Below, one piece after another: positions 25,906 to 34,699 of a DNA stretch of 64,000 nucleotides. Made by a program: the position numbers and the translations under genes. Numbering within the stretch: position 1 is the first letter of the stretch; every line of letters starts with the position of its first letter. Source of the stretch: Nostoc sphaeroides (GTDB lineage Bacteria > Cyanobacteriota > Cyanobacteriia > Cyanobacteriales > Nostocaceae); contig NZ_CP031941.1 of assembly GCF_003443655.1 (NCBI RefSeq), positions 4,462,501 to 4,526,500 of the forward strand. The letters run 5' to 3'. The notes beneath the pieces are model-generated. The model worked only from the letters and a program-made list of their open reading frames with translations, ran no database searches and was not told the origin of the DNA.

Positions 25906-26175
25906 TAAAGAGCCTCAAAAGCTTATTTGAACGGTGGGTCAATCGTAACTACTGAGGATTTTTAGAGGTTGTAGAGGATTGTTCCTGGTGTCATATTGCT
26001 TTACATCTAGATCAATGGACAGGTGAACCGAAAGGTTCTACAATCTGACTGATTGCGGTAAATTTACCTATTGCCCAATCCACATAAGCATAGTAAAGAT
26101 TTTCTAGTGATTACGTTTGATTGCGGAAGCACTAAATTAATATAGGAAAGTCTTTAAGTAAGGGACAGCAAAAAA

Positions 26176-26298
26176 ATGGATGTAAAGCTGATTCTAGCTG
26201 GATTGACAGTTATCTTTACGCTTTCGTGCTTATTCTTTGGCACGAAAAATGGATTCTATGATTCAGATAACTATCACGGCAATGGCTCTGCACATTGA
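26176..26298 (+). CDS. ndhP: NdhP-like small subunit of photosynthetic NDH-1
   Basis: 40 residues: one membrane helix (about 5-22, ILAGLTVIFTLSCLFFG) followed by a conserved polar tail with TKNGFYDSDNYHGNGSAH. As I recall the family, this tail and the length match NdhP (Sml0013 type), a single-helix subunit of the NDH-1L complex involved in cyclic electron flow and respiration. It is too short for most gene finders. AGGGACA lies 8-15 bp before the ATG. Monocistronic. Confidence 0.65.
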   Translation: MDVKLILAGLTVIFTLSCLFFGTKNGFYDSDNYHGNGSAH

Positions 26299-26596
26299 GA
26301 TAAATCTGTAAACGCTTAGGCGACTTCCCATAGGGTGAGTTGGTTAAGATAGCTCAGAACTTGCAAAGGGAAAATAAACAAGAGGCATCCTTGAGCTAGT
26401 AGTTTGATGGCTTCTGGTTAGTCCACCTTTCTGAACCAGTGCGGGTTCGGTAGAGGCGTCCTCCCCAATCAAAAATCTTATTCTCAGGGTGTAGGGGCGC
26501 ACGATAAAACTTACCCCTAAGTCACAAAACCAAAATTTGTGTAATTTTTGGCTTTTGGGATATGTCCATGATGATGAGATTTGTGGGGAGGAGAGC
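26299..26596. other. Spacer before the MBL-fold gene
   Basis: Nothing recognisable apart from the promoter region. Overlapping 81-84-residue minus-strand frames have no family features. Confidence 0.4.
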
Positions 26597-28264
26597 ATGA
26601 AGGATAATCTGTCGGCATCCTCTCGCGTAGATGCTGCGGAAGGGAGTACTGAATTAGAATGTTTCCCCTATAGTGTCCAGCATTACGATGAGGGTGTGTG
26701 TTTATTGGTGAAGATGGGGCCACACCGCATTCTATTGGATTGTGGTTTGGAAGATATTTCATCGCTGGCGAAGGGGCTTACTAAGTCGGTACGTGGAACT
26801 GGTTCGCCCCCACCAGCAGATTTCGTTTTGATTAGTCACGCCCACCCGGATCACGCCAGAGGCTTACTGGCACTTCATAAAGCTTTTCCAAAATTACCTA
26901 TTTATGGTAGCGAAGTAACCAGCAAGTTACTGCCGTTGAATTGGCTAGACCAAGATGCTGAGAAAATTTCCGAATTTTGTCATGCCTTGCCGTTGCGATC
27001 GCCTGTGGAATTCCAAGATGGTTTGGTGGCAGAATTATTTCCCTCCGGGCATTTACCGGGGGCAGTGGCAATTCTCCTTACCTACACCACTAAGCAGCGT
27101 ACTTATAAGCTACTGTACACAGGAGATTTTTTCCTGTCAAACTCTCGGTTGGTAGAAGGTTTGCGTTTAGAGGAACTGCGAGGATTAGACTTGGATGTGC
27201 TAATTATTGAAGGCAGTTATGGCACATCCCGTCATCCTCACCGTCGCAACCAAGAAAATCAACTAGCAGAACGAATTAATCGGGCGATCGCTGACCATTG
27301 TTCTGTGATCCTTCCCACTCCGGCTTTAGGATTGGGTCAAGAATTATTAATGCTCTTACGCTCTCATCACCACTTCACTGGACGAGATATAGATATCTGG
27401 GTAGATGGTGCTGTCGCTACTGGGTGTGATGCCTACCTAGAACTGCTACCCCACCTTCCCCCATCTGTACAGAATTTCGCCCGCCATCAACCCTTATTTT
27501 GGGATGAACGGGTGCGTCCCCGCGTGCGTCGTTTACAAGCAGAACATCGTCCCACTGTGGGGAAGTCACCTTGTATTGTCCTCACCGATTCTACAGATGA
27601 TTTGGGTAAGCACTGCCAACTAGACACTGGCCCTTGGCTAATTCTCCTACCAGAAAAAATTGATATAAAAGTTAATAAAGAATATTTAGCACCCACCACT
27701 GTTGAAAGCTATCTCTTGGCTCAACATAGTGATGGCCCTGGTACTACGCAGCTAATTCATAATTTGCGACCCCAGCACGTCATTTTTGTTCACGGTTCTC
27801 CTGCCTATTTGGCTGACTTGACTAGCTTAGAGGAGTTGCAAAACCGCTACCATATCCATTCGCCGGCGGCTGACATTTTAGTAGAATTGCCTATCGGCGA
27901 TACATTTTTACAACCCGCAGCACCAGAAACTAATTACGAAGGTGAACTGACAGAGTTAGGAACAGTAATCACAATTACCCTAGCCGATGTGATTACCACC
28001 GATCCGCGTTGGCGGCAATTTGCCGATACTGGTTTAATCGAGGCTCGTTGGCAAGGCGAAGAACTAGTATTGAGGGGATTGTCTCAACGAGAATTGCTCA
28101 ACCAAAATAGCGATCGCTATACATGGACAGATGTAGACTGTTGCGGTACTTGCCGACACCAAAGGGGGCAGCGATGTTGGAATCCAGCTTCCCCGTTGTA
28201 TAACTTTAAGGTAACTCTAGAAGGTTACTGCCCTGCTTTTGAAGGTTTGAATGATAGCCAATAG
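26597..28264 (+). CDS. MBL-fold hydrolase (beta-CASP-like) with C-terminal cysteine cluster
   Basis: 555 residues from the ATG preceded by GGGGAGGAGAG; a longer frame begins 60 bp upstream without such a site. The metallo-beta-lactamase metal motif H81-A-H83-P-D85-H86 is intact, followed by FPSGHLPGAV, LLYTGDF and VLIIEGSYGTSRHPHR. The insertion and GSPAYL segment suggest a beta-CASP nuclease-like layout. The last 60 residues carry six cysteines (DCCGTCRHQ, RCWN, GYCPAFE), an addition not normal in plain MBL nucleases, perhaps a zinc or Fe-S site. Substrate unknown. Monocistronic. Confidence 0.8.
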   Translation: MKDNLSASSRVDAAEGSTELECFPYSVQHYDEGVCLLVKMGPHRILLDCGLEDISSLAKGLTKSVRGTGSPPPADFVLISHAHPDHARGLLALHKAFPKLPIYGSEVTSKLLPLNWLDQDAEKISEFCHALPLRSPVEFQDGLVAELFPSGHLPGAVAILLTYTTKQRTYKLLYTGDFFLSNSRLVEGLRLEELRGLDLDVLIIEGSYGTSRHPHRRNQENQLAERINRAIADHCSVILPTPALGLGQELLMLLRSHHHFTGRDIDIWVDGAVATGCDAYLELLPHLPPSVQNFARHQPLFWDERVRPRVRRLQAEHRPTVGKSPCIVLTDSTDDLGKHCQLDTGPWLILLPEKIDIKVNKEYLAPTTVESYLLAQHSDGPGTTQLIHNLRPQHVIFVHGSPAYLADLTSLEELQNRYHIHSPAADILVELPIGDTFLQPAAPETNYEGELTELGTVITITLADVITTDPRWRQFADTGLIEARWQGEELVLRGLSQRELLNQNSDRYTWTDVDCCGTCRHQRGQRCWNPASPLYNFKVTLEGYCPAFEGLNDSQ

Positions 28265-28348
28265 TCATTAATCCGGTGTCTTTTGTCATTTTTAATTAAT
28301 GACGAATGACGAATGACTAATGACTAATGACTAATAATTACTGACTGA

Positions 28349-28660
28349 TTATTCTGGATTAGAGTCAGTGTAACGGTTGTGGATGCGTTCGGCTTCGGGA
28401 CAGTCTTCAGTCATCAAAGGCTCCACATTACCGCGTGGTACTGAAGCGAGTTTTTGCGTTACAGCACCAATGCTCTCGAGGCGAACCATTTCTTCCCAAG
28501 AACAAACTTCGTCCTCTTCTTCTGTTTCATAGCGTAGGGTTACTAAATCTCCCTCTATGTCGATGATGCGGGCGCGTTCAATCCAGCGTTGCTGGTCCCG
28601 CAAGAAAACACATACCTCGCGCCCATCGCAACAGAGTTGATAAATCTTGCGGTGTAGCAT
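28349..28660 (-). CDS. DUF6679-type small cyanobacterial protein
   Basis: 103 residues. MLHRKIYQLCCDGREVCVFL and DQQRWIERARIIDIEGD, then LVTLRYETEEEDEVCSWEEM, look like a small beta-barrel (Sm/PRC-like) domain conserved in cyanobacteria that I associate with DUF6679. The C-terminus is polar and likely disordered. Function unknown. It is convergent with the MBL-fold gene; TGACTAA heptamer repeats fill the 84-bp spacer. Confidence 0.65.
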   Translation of the reverse strand: MLHRKIYQLCCDGREVCVFLRDQQRWIERARIIDIEGDLVTLRYETEEEDEVCSWEEMVRLESIGAVTQKLASVPRGNVEPLMTEDCPEAERIHNRYTDSNPE

Positions 28661-28876
28661 GTACTGTTTCTGCCTTTTTAAACAACGTAGTTAAACCTGT
28701 CAAAATCTGGGTTCTACCCAATTACATTACACCTTTAAGAGGTTAATTTCACTGTTCAGAACAAGTACGCTTCATCACCCAATCCCAAGACTTGCATGTA
28801 GTTGTCAATTATTGGGAAATTTTGGGTCAGAAATCAATGCTTGCAGCAATGAACTTAATCTCTCTCCGGCTCAATT

Positions 28877-29074
28877 TTACGGAATGTCTGCTTCATGGAA
28901 GTCAAACAATACGGAACCTGTCCTAAACAGGCTCATATTTGCTGGTGAATCCTTGTTACTATTATGTAATAAAGAATACTCCAAACCAATCGTTGATTGC
29001 GGTTGTTTAACTTGCCTACTTTTAATCATTGGCATTGCTGGGAAGTCTGGGGACTTGGCTTTACTTTTACCCAT
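28877..29074 (-). CDS. Possible small hypothetical protein
   Basis: 65 residues, MGKSKAKSPDFPAMPMIKSR and a polar remainder. No family recognised, no clear ribosome-binding site, and an overlapping frame exists on the plus strand (28812-29084). Composition is not obviously non-coding, but support is weak. The whole 28661-29275 stretch holds nothing more convincing. Confidence 0.25.
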   Translation of the reverse strand: MGKSKAKSPDFPAMPMIKSRQVKQPQSTIGLEYSLLHNSNKDSPANMSLFRTGSVLFDFHEADIP

Positions 29075-29275
29075 GTGTATATGATCTTAACTCATTCTCT
29101 TGCTGACCTTGATGCTTTTCAACAACAACACCTAAATAGTTTTGATTTTTACAGCTTTTTGCCTGATGATAGCTAATTAAAAGGCAAGGGAGTAGGGAGG
29201 AGAAGCTTCAGGGGCAAAAGAAATGAGGGGATAAGGGGAAACATGAGAAAATTACCCTTTGCTTATTTTGGAGTA

Positions 29276-29494
29276 TCAGCAAGATTTATATGGTAGCGGA
29301 AATTCCATAAGCACGTTAGATGAGGAGGCTTCTCGTTTAATTTTACCTGCCCGAACTGCATCGTATAGGGTTGCGAGGGCTGACAAATCCTCTTCCTTCC
29401 AGCATTTAGTGACAAGCACTTGATGGAGTAATCCCTCAGATTCAACACTAAGATATCCAGTTTGGAAAGCAGATTCAACGAGTGTGGGAATCAT
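29276..29494 (-). CDS. Small hypothetical protein
   Basis: 72 residues, MIPTLVESAFQTGYLSVESE then LLHQVLVTKCWKEEDLSALA, then LYDAVRAGKIKREAS. The helical pattern and alanine/leucine spacing look like a real compact domain of the kind common in cyanobacterial hypothetical proteins, and codon use is normal. No named family recognised. It has no close neighbours. Confidence 0.5.
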   Translation of the reverse strand: MIPTLVESAFQTGYLSVESEGLLHQVLVTKCWKEEDLSALATLYDAVRAGKIKREASSSNVLMEFPLPYKSC

Positions 29495-29761
29495 CTTGGT
29501 TAGGACAGAGTAGACAAATTGTTACGTCAAGTGTGGAACATTTTTCTCTGTTACTAATTGATATGGAACATGAATATTATGTGATTATAATTACACCTAT
29601 TTAGTGATTTAGATCACATCAATGGGTTACAATATGACATTTGGGTGCATCTATCTATTTTTGTACGCAGATGATAGTTACGCAAAACTTTAGCGTCAGT
29701 ACTGAGATGACGTATAATTCGACAAGATTAAAAGATAGAGAAACTTTTAATCTTGTATCTA

Positions 29762-30095
29762 GGACTTAAGTAGAGCGGTGTGAATAATTCAAGGTTTGTA
29801 GTGAGCGGCTCCAGCCATCATTTGAGGACTAAAGTCCCCACTACGAAATAATCTCAATATTTTTTACATTACTTAATCTAGTTTGATTTATTCTCACCGA
29901 CTTACTTACGCATTGACAAGAAATACCAAATATAGAATATAGATCAAGTTTAAAAACCACATCTTTCGTAAGGGCACAGCATTGCTGTGCCCCTACAGTA
30001 TGGTCTATTTACGATTGCAGGATAATTAGGAAAAGCCTGAAAGAACACATTTTCGTTAATTCACATCATGATGCATTTGTACAGTGCGTAAGTCC
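29762..30095. mobile_element. MITE-B copy interrupted in its terminal repeat
   Basis: The right end reads GTGCGTAAGTCC followed by TA. The left end reads GGACTTA, is broken by the MITE-C at 29769-29906, and resumes as CGCATTGAC, so joining the two gives GGACTTACGCA. TA flanks the outer left end. The interior includes a GGGCACAGC / GCTGTGCCC hairpin. Confidence 0.78.
29769..29906. mobile_element. MITE-C copy, uninterrupted
   Basis: 138 bp, ends AGTAGAGCGGTGTGAATAA and the complement of AGTAAGTCGGTGAGAATAA, TA on both flanks. It matches the interrupted copy at 25550-25905 in reverse orientation and provides the empty site for the element inserted there. Confidence 0.85.
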
Positions 30096-30128
30096 TAGTA
30101 TCTTAAAAATATAGTGAAATATAAGCAA

Positions 30129-30917
30129 TCAAGCAAAAAACTGGCGGAAATCTTCATCCTTTTGACTTAATTGCACCCAGTCTAGGTTTAAGGAGTGGAA
30201 TTTTTGCGCCAAGCGATCGCAAGCCGGACGTTCGGTAGCGTAATGTCCGGCATCGATTAAAATGAGATTGCAATCGCGGCTTTCTTGAAACTGATGGAAT
30301 TTACAGTCAGAAGTCAGATAAGCTTGGGCACCAGTTTTAGCGACAGATGAAATGTAACTAGCCCCCGAACCACCTAAAACAGCAACTCGTGAAATTGTTT
30401 GCTGTAAATCAGCACTTGGGGAAAAAATCAAATTAGGGGGAGCAAGTCGGGTTTGAATGGCTGCGAGTAATTCCTGTAATGTTAGAAATGGCTCTAGCAA
30501 ACCAACACGACCATATCCTAATCCTCCTTGTGTTGGTACTATGGGAGTAACTTCTTTGAGTTCTAAAATTTGAGCTAAAACGTCAGCAGTACCATCCTGC
30601 ACTTGGTCGAAATTGGTGTGAGCAGTGTAAATGCCAATATTGTGGCTAAAGGATAACCGTAGCATTTCTGCGATCGCTTCCCCAGTGCGTAAAGATTTGA
30701 GAGGATTAAAAATCAAGGGATGATGGGCGAATATCAGGTTAGCATGAAGAGCGATCGCTTCCTGCATTACTGCTAAAGTCGGTGTCAAGCATACTAAAAC
30801 CCGTGCTTTTTCCTGCAACACTCCTGGTTCAATCTGCCAGCCGCAATTATCCCAACTTTCACACCAAGCGGGATTTGCCCATGCTTCAAACCAAGTAATT
30901 AAGTCAGCAATTTTCAT
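30129..30917 (-). CDS. NIF3-like dinuclear metal-centre protein
   Basis: 262 residues. The family landmarks are ADLITWFEAWANPAWCESWD (where AP-x-ED-W is usual), ANLIFAHHPLIFNPLKSL with the metal-binding HH pair, YTAHTNFD, and the C-terminal LIDAGHYATERPAC. This is the DUF34/NIF3 family, often annotated as GTP cyclohydrolase I type 2; the physiological role is uncertain. Complete length. It lies 40 bp after the next hypothetical gene on the same strand, possibly co-transcribed. Confidence 0.9.
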   Translation of the reverse strand: MKIADLITWFEAWANPAWCESWDNCGWQIEPGVLQEKARVLVCLTPTLAVMQEAIALHANLIFAHHPLIFNPLKSLRTGEAIAEMLRLSFSHNIGIYTAHTNFDQVQDGTADVLAQILELKEVTPIVPTQGGLGYGRVGLLEPFLTLQELLAAIQTRLAPPNLIFSPSADLQQTISRVAVLGGSGASYISSVAKTGAQAYLTSDCKFHQFQESRDCNLILIDAGHYATERPACDRLAQKFHSLNLDWVQLSQKDEDFRQFFA

Positions 30918-30957
30918 AATTCTTTTATTTCAGCAATTTTTAATTTTTAATTGCTAA

Positions 30958-31707
30958 TCAGCGTCTCTGTGGTTGAATATTTAATTTTAATGCTAATTGC
31001 TGGCGCATTTCTTGGAAAGGTTTGTTCCAGACAGGGCTAGCATTCCAATTCCACATTGCTACTGGGATAAGTTCTTCTTGGGCAAGACAAGTTAATAGAC
31101 GATATTCATCTTCTGGTTCACGAGAAAAAGTGAAGGGATTACGGTAGCCTGTGTCACATAGTTTATAAGATGTAACCTGACCGTGATTAATTCGTTGTAA
31201 AAGTTCTTTACCTTTGACGAGCAAATAATCCAAAAAAACTGGACTAAAAGGCTCTATATGTGCGCGTTTTTGTGGTTCTTTTTGTACCCACCTTGCCCAC
31301 TCAAACCCATACATAAAATCGTGAACATAACGAAAGCGGATTTCTGTTTTACTTCCGAACATCTCCGTCAGTAAAACCATCTTTTCATCAAAAAGGTTTA
31401 AAAAAGGAACAGCACCCTCATCTGCTATAAGAGCCTGTCTTAGCATACTACTTACCATAAAATCAAAATCCCAGAATATGTTTTCTGGAAAATTCTGTAA
31501 CTGAGTACGGACTATGGATTCAAGAGTTTGCTGAAGGGTTATGAGGAGTTCAATTTCGGTCTTTTCTTCAGCAATTAAATTTCCCAATTCTGCGAAACTG
31601 GTAATTAATGTTTTTTTGGGATTAAGTGATAAGAGATTAATAGACTGTTGGGCAAGTATTTCATCAATTAATTGGAAAGTATGAGTTGGTTTCAGTTCTT
31701 GCTTCAT
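30958..31707 (-). CDS. Hypothetical protein
   Basis: 249 residues from the ATG at 31705-31707 (MKQELKPTHTFQL); an in-frame GTG 30 bp upstream is an alternative, and neither has a good ribosome-binding site. The sequence is soluble, aromatic-rich and mixed alpha/beta (NIFWDFDFMVSSMLRQALI, IRFRYVHDFMYGFEWARWV, PVAMWNWNASPVWNKPF). I do not recognise the family. It is a real gene by length and codon use. Downstream lies the NIF3-like gene. Confidence 0.6.
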   Translation of the reverse strand: MKQELKPTHTFQLIDEILAQQSINLLSLNPKKTLITSFAELGNLIAEEKTEIELLITLQQTLESIVRTQLQNFPENIFWDFDFMVSSMLRQALIADEGAVPFLNLFDEKMVLLTEMFGSKTEIRFRYVHDFMYGFEWARWVQKEPQKRAHIEPFSPVFLDYLLVKGKELLQRINHGQVTSYKLCDTGYRNPFTFSREPEDEYRLLTCLAQEELIPVAMWNWNASPVWNKPFQEMRQQLALKLNIQPQRR

Positions 31708-31974
31708 AGTAATTGAAATAGCCCATACATCTGACACTAAATATTAGCTTATATCGAAATAAGTAGGTTTTTAAATAGTCACAAATAAACTTTACTTTTT
31801 AATTTACAAATTGACACAAATTATTTAGCATGTATCTGATTAATTTTCATGACAAAGCGAACGCAGCGAAATTTGTTAAATGCATATCACCGCGAGTTTG
31901 TGAGATTATAGCCAAAAGGTAAGCTGGATAACTAGAGTATTTAAACTCTACCTTAAATAAAACTTGAGAATCGC

Positions 31975-32388
31975 CTATCCAGAAATATGGACAACCAATT
32001 CTCTTAAATGACTGCGCTGGCGGTGTTCCCAAATATAAATTCCTTGCCAAGTTCCCAGTACTAAATGACCACGATTAATGGGGATATGTTCAGAAGTTTG
32101 GGTGAGTGCGGTACGAATGTGTGCCGGCATATCATCGGGGCCTTCTGCATCGTGAATGTATTTTCCCGATTCTGGCACGAGTTTTGCCATAAAGTTAGCT
32201 AAATCCACAAGGACATCGGGATCGGCATTTTCTTGGATGACTAGACTGGCTGAAGTGTGGCGTAAAAATAGAGTACAAAGACCAGTTTCAACTCCCGATT
32301 CTGCAACTGCGGCTGCAATTTTTGCAGTGATATTGTAAAAAGATTTACCAGTGGTGGAAATTTTTAGTAGCTTTTGGTAGTGAGTCAT
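31975..32388 (-). CDS. YjbQ family protein (UPF0047)
   Basis: 137 residues. The family blocks are all visible: LCTLFLRHTSASLVIQENAD, HDAEGPDDMPAHIRTALTQT, NRGHLVLGTWQGIYIWEHRQ. The conserved histidines form a metal-type pocket. Members complement thiamine-phosphate synthase loss weakly in E. coli and are annotated as secondary thiamine-phosphate synthases; the true role is open. Complete. Confidence 0.93.
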   Translation of the reverse strand: MTHYQKLLKISTTGKSFYNITAKIAAAVAESGVETGLCTLFLRHTSASLVIQENADPDVLVDLANFMAKLVPESGKYIHDAEGPDDMPAHIRTALTQTSEHIPINRGHLVLGTWQGIYIWEHRQRSHLRELVVHISG

Positions 32389-32431
32389 TTAAAACAGTAA
32401 TTATTGATGACAGTAAAAGCTAATTAGCCGT

Positions 32432-32656
32432 TCAGTCTGCTTGATTTGGTTGTTGTTCTGCGGTTGGTTGATCGTTAGACTGAGTATGTCTTCTGCTAAA
32501 GAGACTTAACACCGCATTTACAAACTCTTTGAGGAGATCGGGGATAATAGGTGTGTTAGGCAGATTGTGAGATAAAGCTGTAATGTTAGCCCGATCTGGC
32601 TCTGGCAGTTGTAAACTCTTTTTAGAGGATGTTATATCGTCTTGGTTGGTATTCAT
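32432..32656 (-). CDS. Small hypothetical protein
   Basis: 74 residues, polar N- and C-termini around a short hydrophobic-helical middle (IIPDLLKEFVNAVLSLFSRR), possibly membrane-associated. No family recognised. It overlaps the upstream membrane-protein gene by 4 bp (ATGA), which supports both being translated together. Confidence 0.55.
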   Translation of the reverse strand: MNTNQDDITSSKKSLQLPEPDRANITALSHNLPNTPIIPDLLKEFVNAVLSLFSRRHTQSNDQPTAEQQPNQAD

Positions 32657-33150
32657 AGTTTTTGTAGTTCAGGAATGAAATAAACTGTTACTTGATGTAA
32701 CAAGGCAACAAATGCGATTCCGGCAGTTACAAAAGTAGCATAGGTCAATGATTGAGAAATATTCTCTACTTGCTTCTGATTTTGATTATAAGTCTCTCTC
32801 AAGTTAACTAACATCTGTGACTGGTATTCTTGAGGTGAAAACTTCAAATATTTATTCTGAAAATCGTCAGTTTCTAGGTTGGGGCTGACAAAAAATTTGC
32901 GTGGCAATAAAGATCGTATTAGTAGCATAAAGTTAAAAAACAGTAACAATATTTCTAGTACACTGAAAAGGCTAAATATTGCAATTAGTCTAGATATTGT
33001 TAGAAAACTTAATAATGCGGTGTTTGTGACAAATAGGATGTTCATCTGAGTGATTAAAATTTGCCGTTCTTCTTTTTGTCTTTCAATCACTCGACGCACA
33101 TCTTGAGCGGCTAATTCTAAGGTTTCTTCGTCTATTGTCGGATCTTCCAT
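32653..33150 (-). CDS. Hypothetical membrane protein
   Basis: 165 residues. A charged N-terminal helix (ELAAQDVRRVIERQKEERQI) is followed by two closely spaced membrane helices (about 36-80, TALLSFLTISRLIAIFSLFS and VLEILLLFFNFMLLI), a polar cytosolic stretch, and a third near the C-terminus (ATFVTAGIAFVALLHQ). No family recognised. It begins 2 bp after the glycosyltransferase gene ends and overlaps the 74-residue gene, giving a tight three-gene unit. Confidence 0.65.
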   Translation of the reverse strand: MEDPTIDEETLELAAQDVRRVIERQKEERQILITQMNILFVTNTALLSFLTISRLIAIFSLFSVLEILLLFFNFMLLIRSLLPRKFFVSPNLETDDFQNKYLKFSPQEYQSQMLVNLRETYNQNQKQVENISQSLTYATFVTAGIAFVALLHQVTVYFIPELQKL

Positions 33151-33152
33151 TA

Positions 33153-34259
33153 TTAATGTATGTTGTTTTGAATAACTTTATTCAACTCGAAATAATTAAT
33201 TACAGCATGAGCGATCGCTTCATTACCATCTTTCGCAATTGGTTCAGATTGCGTAGGTAATTGAGGTAACTTATGCAGAAAATCCCAAGTCCCTTGAAAA
33301 AATTCAGATGGAGTGATGATTTGATGCTGGTTATAATTTGTTATGCCTTCTATTAAAAAAGTTGCTTCGGCAAAGTCCTCACGGGGGATGGTAATAATAG
33401 GTACTCCTAATAGTGTGGACTCAGCAAAAGTACTGTAACCAGGTTTAGAAACGACTCGTCCACAAATAGGCATAAAATCTACAGGGCGGTATTTGCGATC
33501 GCTAATTTTAACTAAATTAGGTAAATCAGGAGCAGATTGATCAAAGACAATAAATTGCCAATCTGGGAATCGCCGCAGGTTATCGTAGGGAATTTGCTGT
33601 AAACCCAAGCCGCCAAAGGTTAACAAAATAGTTTTTTCGATTGGTGCAGTTATTCCCCAAAGAGAACGTAAATCATCAGCAGAGTGACGGGGGGAACCGC
33701 CTGTTAAACCGACATCTGTGATATTGTTAAAAACTGGCATTGGTTCGTGGAAGGGGAGACGAAACAAGCGATCGCACTTTGAATACCAAGCACTAATCCA
33801 ATCTGCAACTGCGGTAAATTCGCCTCCCCAATCCCGGTAGATCAAGTCCCAACCGAAGTTACTCATCATCCAGCAGGGAATATTTGCACCTTTGGCAAAC
33901 CCAGGAGCGAGGAAGGGAATATCTGCCAAAATGAGATTAACGCGATTTTGGCGGATAAAATTCACTTCTGAGGCAATGAGCGAATTTTGATGCTTTTTAA
34001 TATCTAGCAACTTTTCTAAAGTCGCTACTTTATCCATTGTCAAACTATCGGTTTGCACCACACCCAAATCAAATGCACGGGGACGATAGATAAAATCGCC
34101 TTCTATGTAGCACTCTAGCAACCAGCGCGGGGCAGTAGTTACGAAAATTAGCAGAACTTCTGGACATAATTTTTGAATTGTCGCAGCTACAGAAGCAATG
34201 CGGGTAGCATGACCAAAGCCGTGGTTTGTTATGGCTAAGTATAAGATTGGGCGTTCCAT
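33153..34259 (-). CDS. GT-B glycosyltransferase, MurG/UGT-like
   Basis: 368 residues from ATG at 34257-34259; a TTG two codons upstream is possible. It has the GT-B layout: an N-terminal NHGFGHATRIASVAATI donor-domain glycine-rich loop, a linker, then the C-terminal domain LLTFGGLGLQQIPYDNLRRF, DFMPICGRVVSKPGYSTFAE and PIITIPREDFAEATFL, where the GYST segment with its following E would contact a nucleotide-sugar. Acceptor unknown. First gene of a three-gene unit whose other two members are small and partly membrane-bound, which suggests an envelope glycan or glycolipid. Heptamer repeats lie directly upstream. Confidence 0.78.
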   Translation of the reverse strand: MERPILYLAITNHGFGHATRIASVAATIQKLCPEVLLIFVTTAPRWLLECYIEGDFIYRPRAFDLGVVQTDSLTMDKVATLEKLLDIKKHQNSLIASEVNFIRQNRVNLILADIPFLAPGFAKGANIPCWMMSNFGWDLIYRDWGGEFTAVADWISAWYSKCDRLFRLPFHEPMPVFNNITDVGLTGGSPRHSADDLRSLWGITAPIEKTILLTFGGLGLQQIPYDNLRRFPDWQFIVFDQSAPDLPNLVKISDRKYRPVDFMPICGRVVSKPGYSTFAESTLLGVPIITIPREDFAEATFLIEGITNYNQHQIITPSEFFQGTWDFLHKLPQLPTQSEPIAKDGNEAIAHAVINYFELNKVIQNNIH

Positions 34260-34264
34260 TTTCA

Positions 34265-34404
34265 AGTTAGGAGTTAGGAGTTGGGAGTTAGGAGTTAAGA
34301 GTTAAGAGTTAGGAGTTAGGAGTTAGGAGTTAGGAGTTAGGAGTTAGGAGTTAGGAGTTAGGAGTTAGGAGTTAGGAGTTAGGAGTTAGGAGTTAGGAGG
34401 TAGG
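34265..34404. repeat. (GTTAGGA)n heptamer array
   Basis: About 19-20 tandem copies of GTTAGGA with a few variants, starting within 6 bp of the glycosyltransferase start codon. It belongs to the STRR class of heptamer repeats known in heterocystous cyanobacteria. A slippage-prone array so close to a start could alter promoter spacing. Confidence 0.95.
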
Positions 34405-34500
34405 AATTAAAATCATAATTCCCAGACTGATAAGCTAAACCACATCTAGTTTGCATATTCAAAATTAATATAACTCTTGTGGGGTGGGCATCTTGCCATT

Positions 34501-34699
34501 GGTGTCAACTTAACGTGAAAGCCATGTACCGCAAGGAACTGAAGTTCCAAGAATAATAGCTAAAGTCTACTGAAGTAGACTAAAGATTTTTAGGAATATT
34601 TAGTCTACTGAAGTAGACTTTAACTATGAGCCGCTGAAATTTATTTCTGGGCGGGCGTGGAAGCCAACAGATAAGCGATTTTTAGCTTAAGTTGACACC
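34501..34699. mobile_element. MITE-E copy (GGTGTCAACTTAA ends)
   Basis: 199 bp with ends GGTGTCAACTTAACGT and AGCTTAAGTTGACACC. It is inserted in a GGGTGGGCATC-type palindrome repeat. The core carries a duplicated AGTCTACTGAAGTAGACT palindrome not present in the second copy (37923-38108). Flanks ATT/TAT, so the target duplication is unclear. Confidence 0.75.

Larger units (their letters stand above)
25303..26175. other. Intergenic, MITE cluster
   Basis: About 0.9 kb without a gene: a MITE-B copy (25367-25455), a MITE-C copy (25550-25905) and an unrelated element inside the latter (25589-25773). The rest upstream of the NdhP-like gene presumably holds its promoter. Two 74-104-residue frames run through the elements and are rejected. 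Confidence 0.6.
29495..30128. other. Intergenic, nested MITEs
   Basis: No gene. Occupied largely by the MITE-B copy at 29762-30095 with a MITE-C copy inserted in its left terminal repeat; 29520-29760 is plain AT-rich spacer. Confidence 0.6.

Noticed and set aside
34265-34404. CRISPR-like array
   Set aside because: Contiguous heptamers without spacers; not a CRISPR. No cas genes are present, and the TM0106 nuclease is not itself evidence for one.
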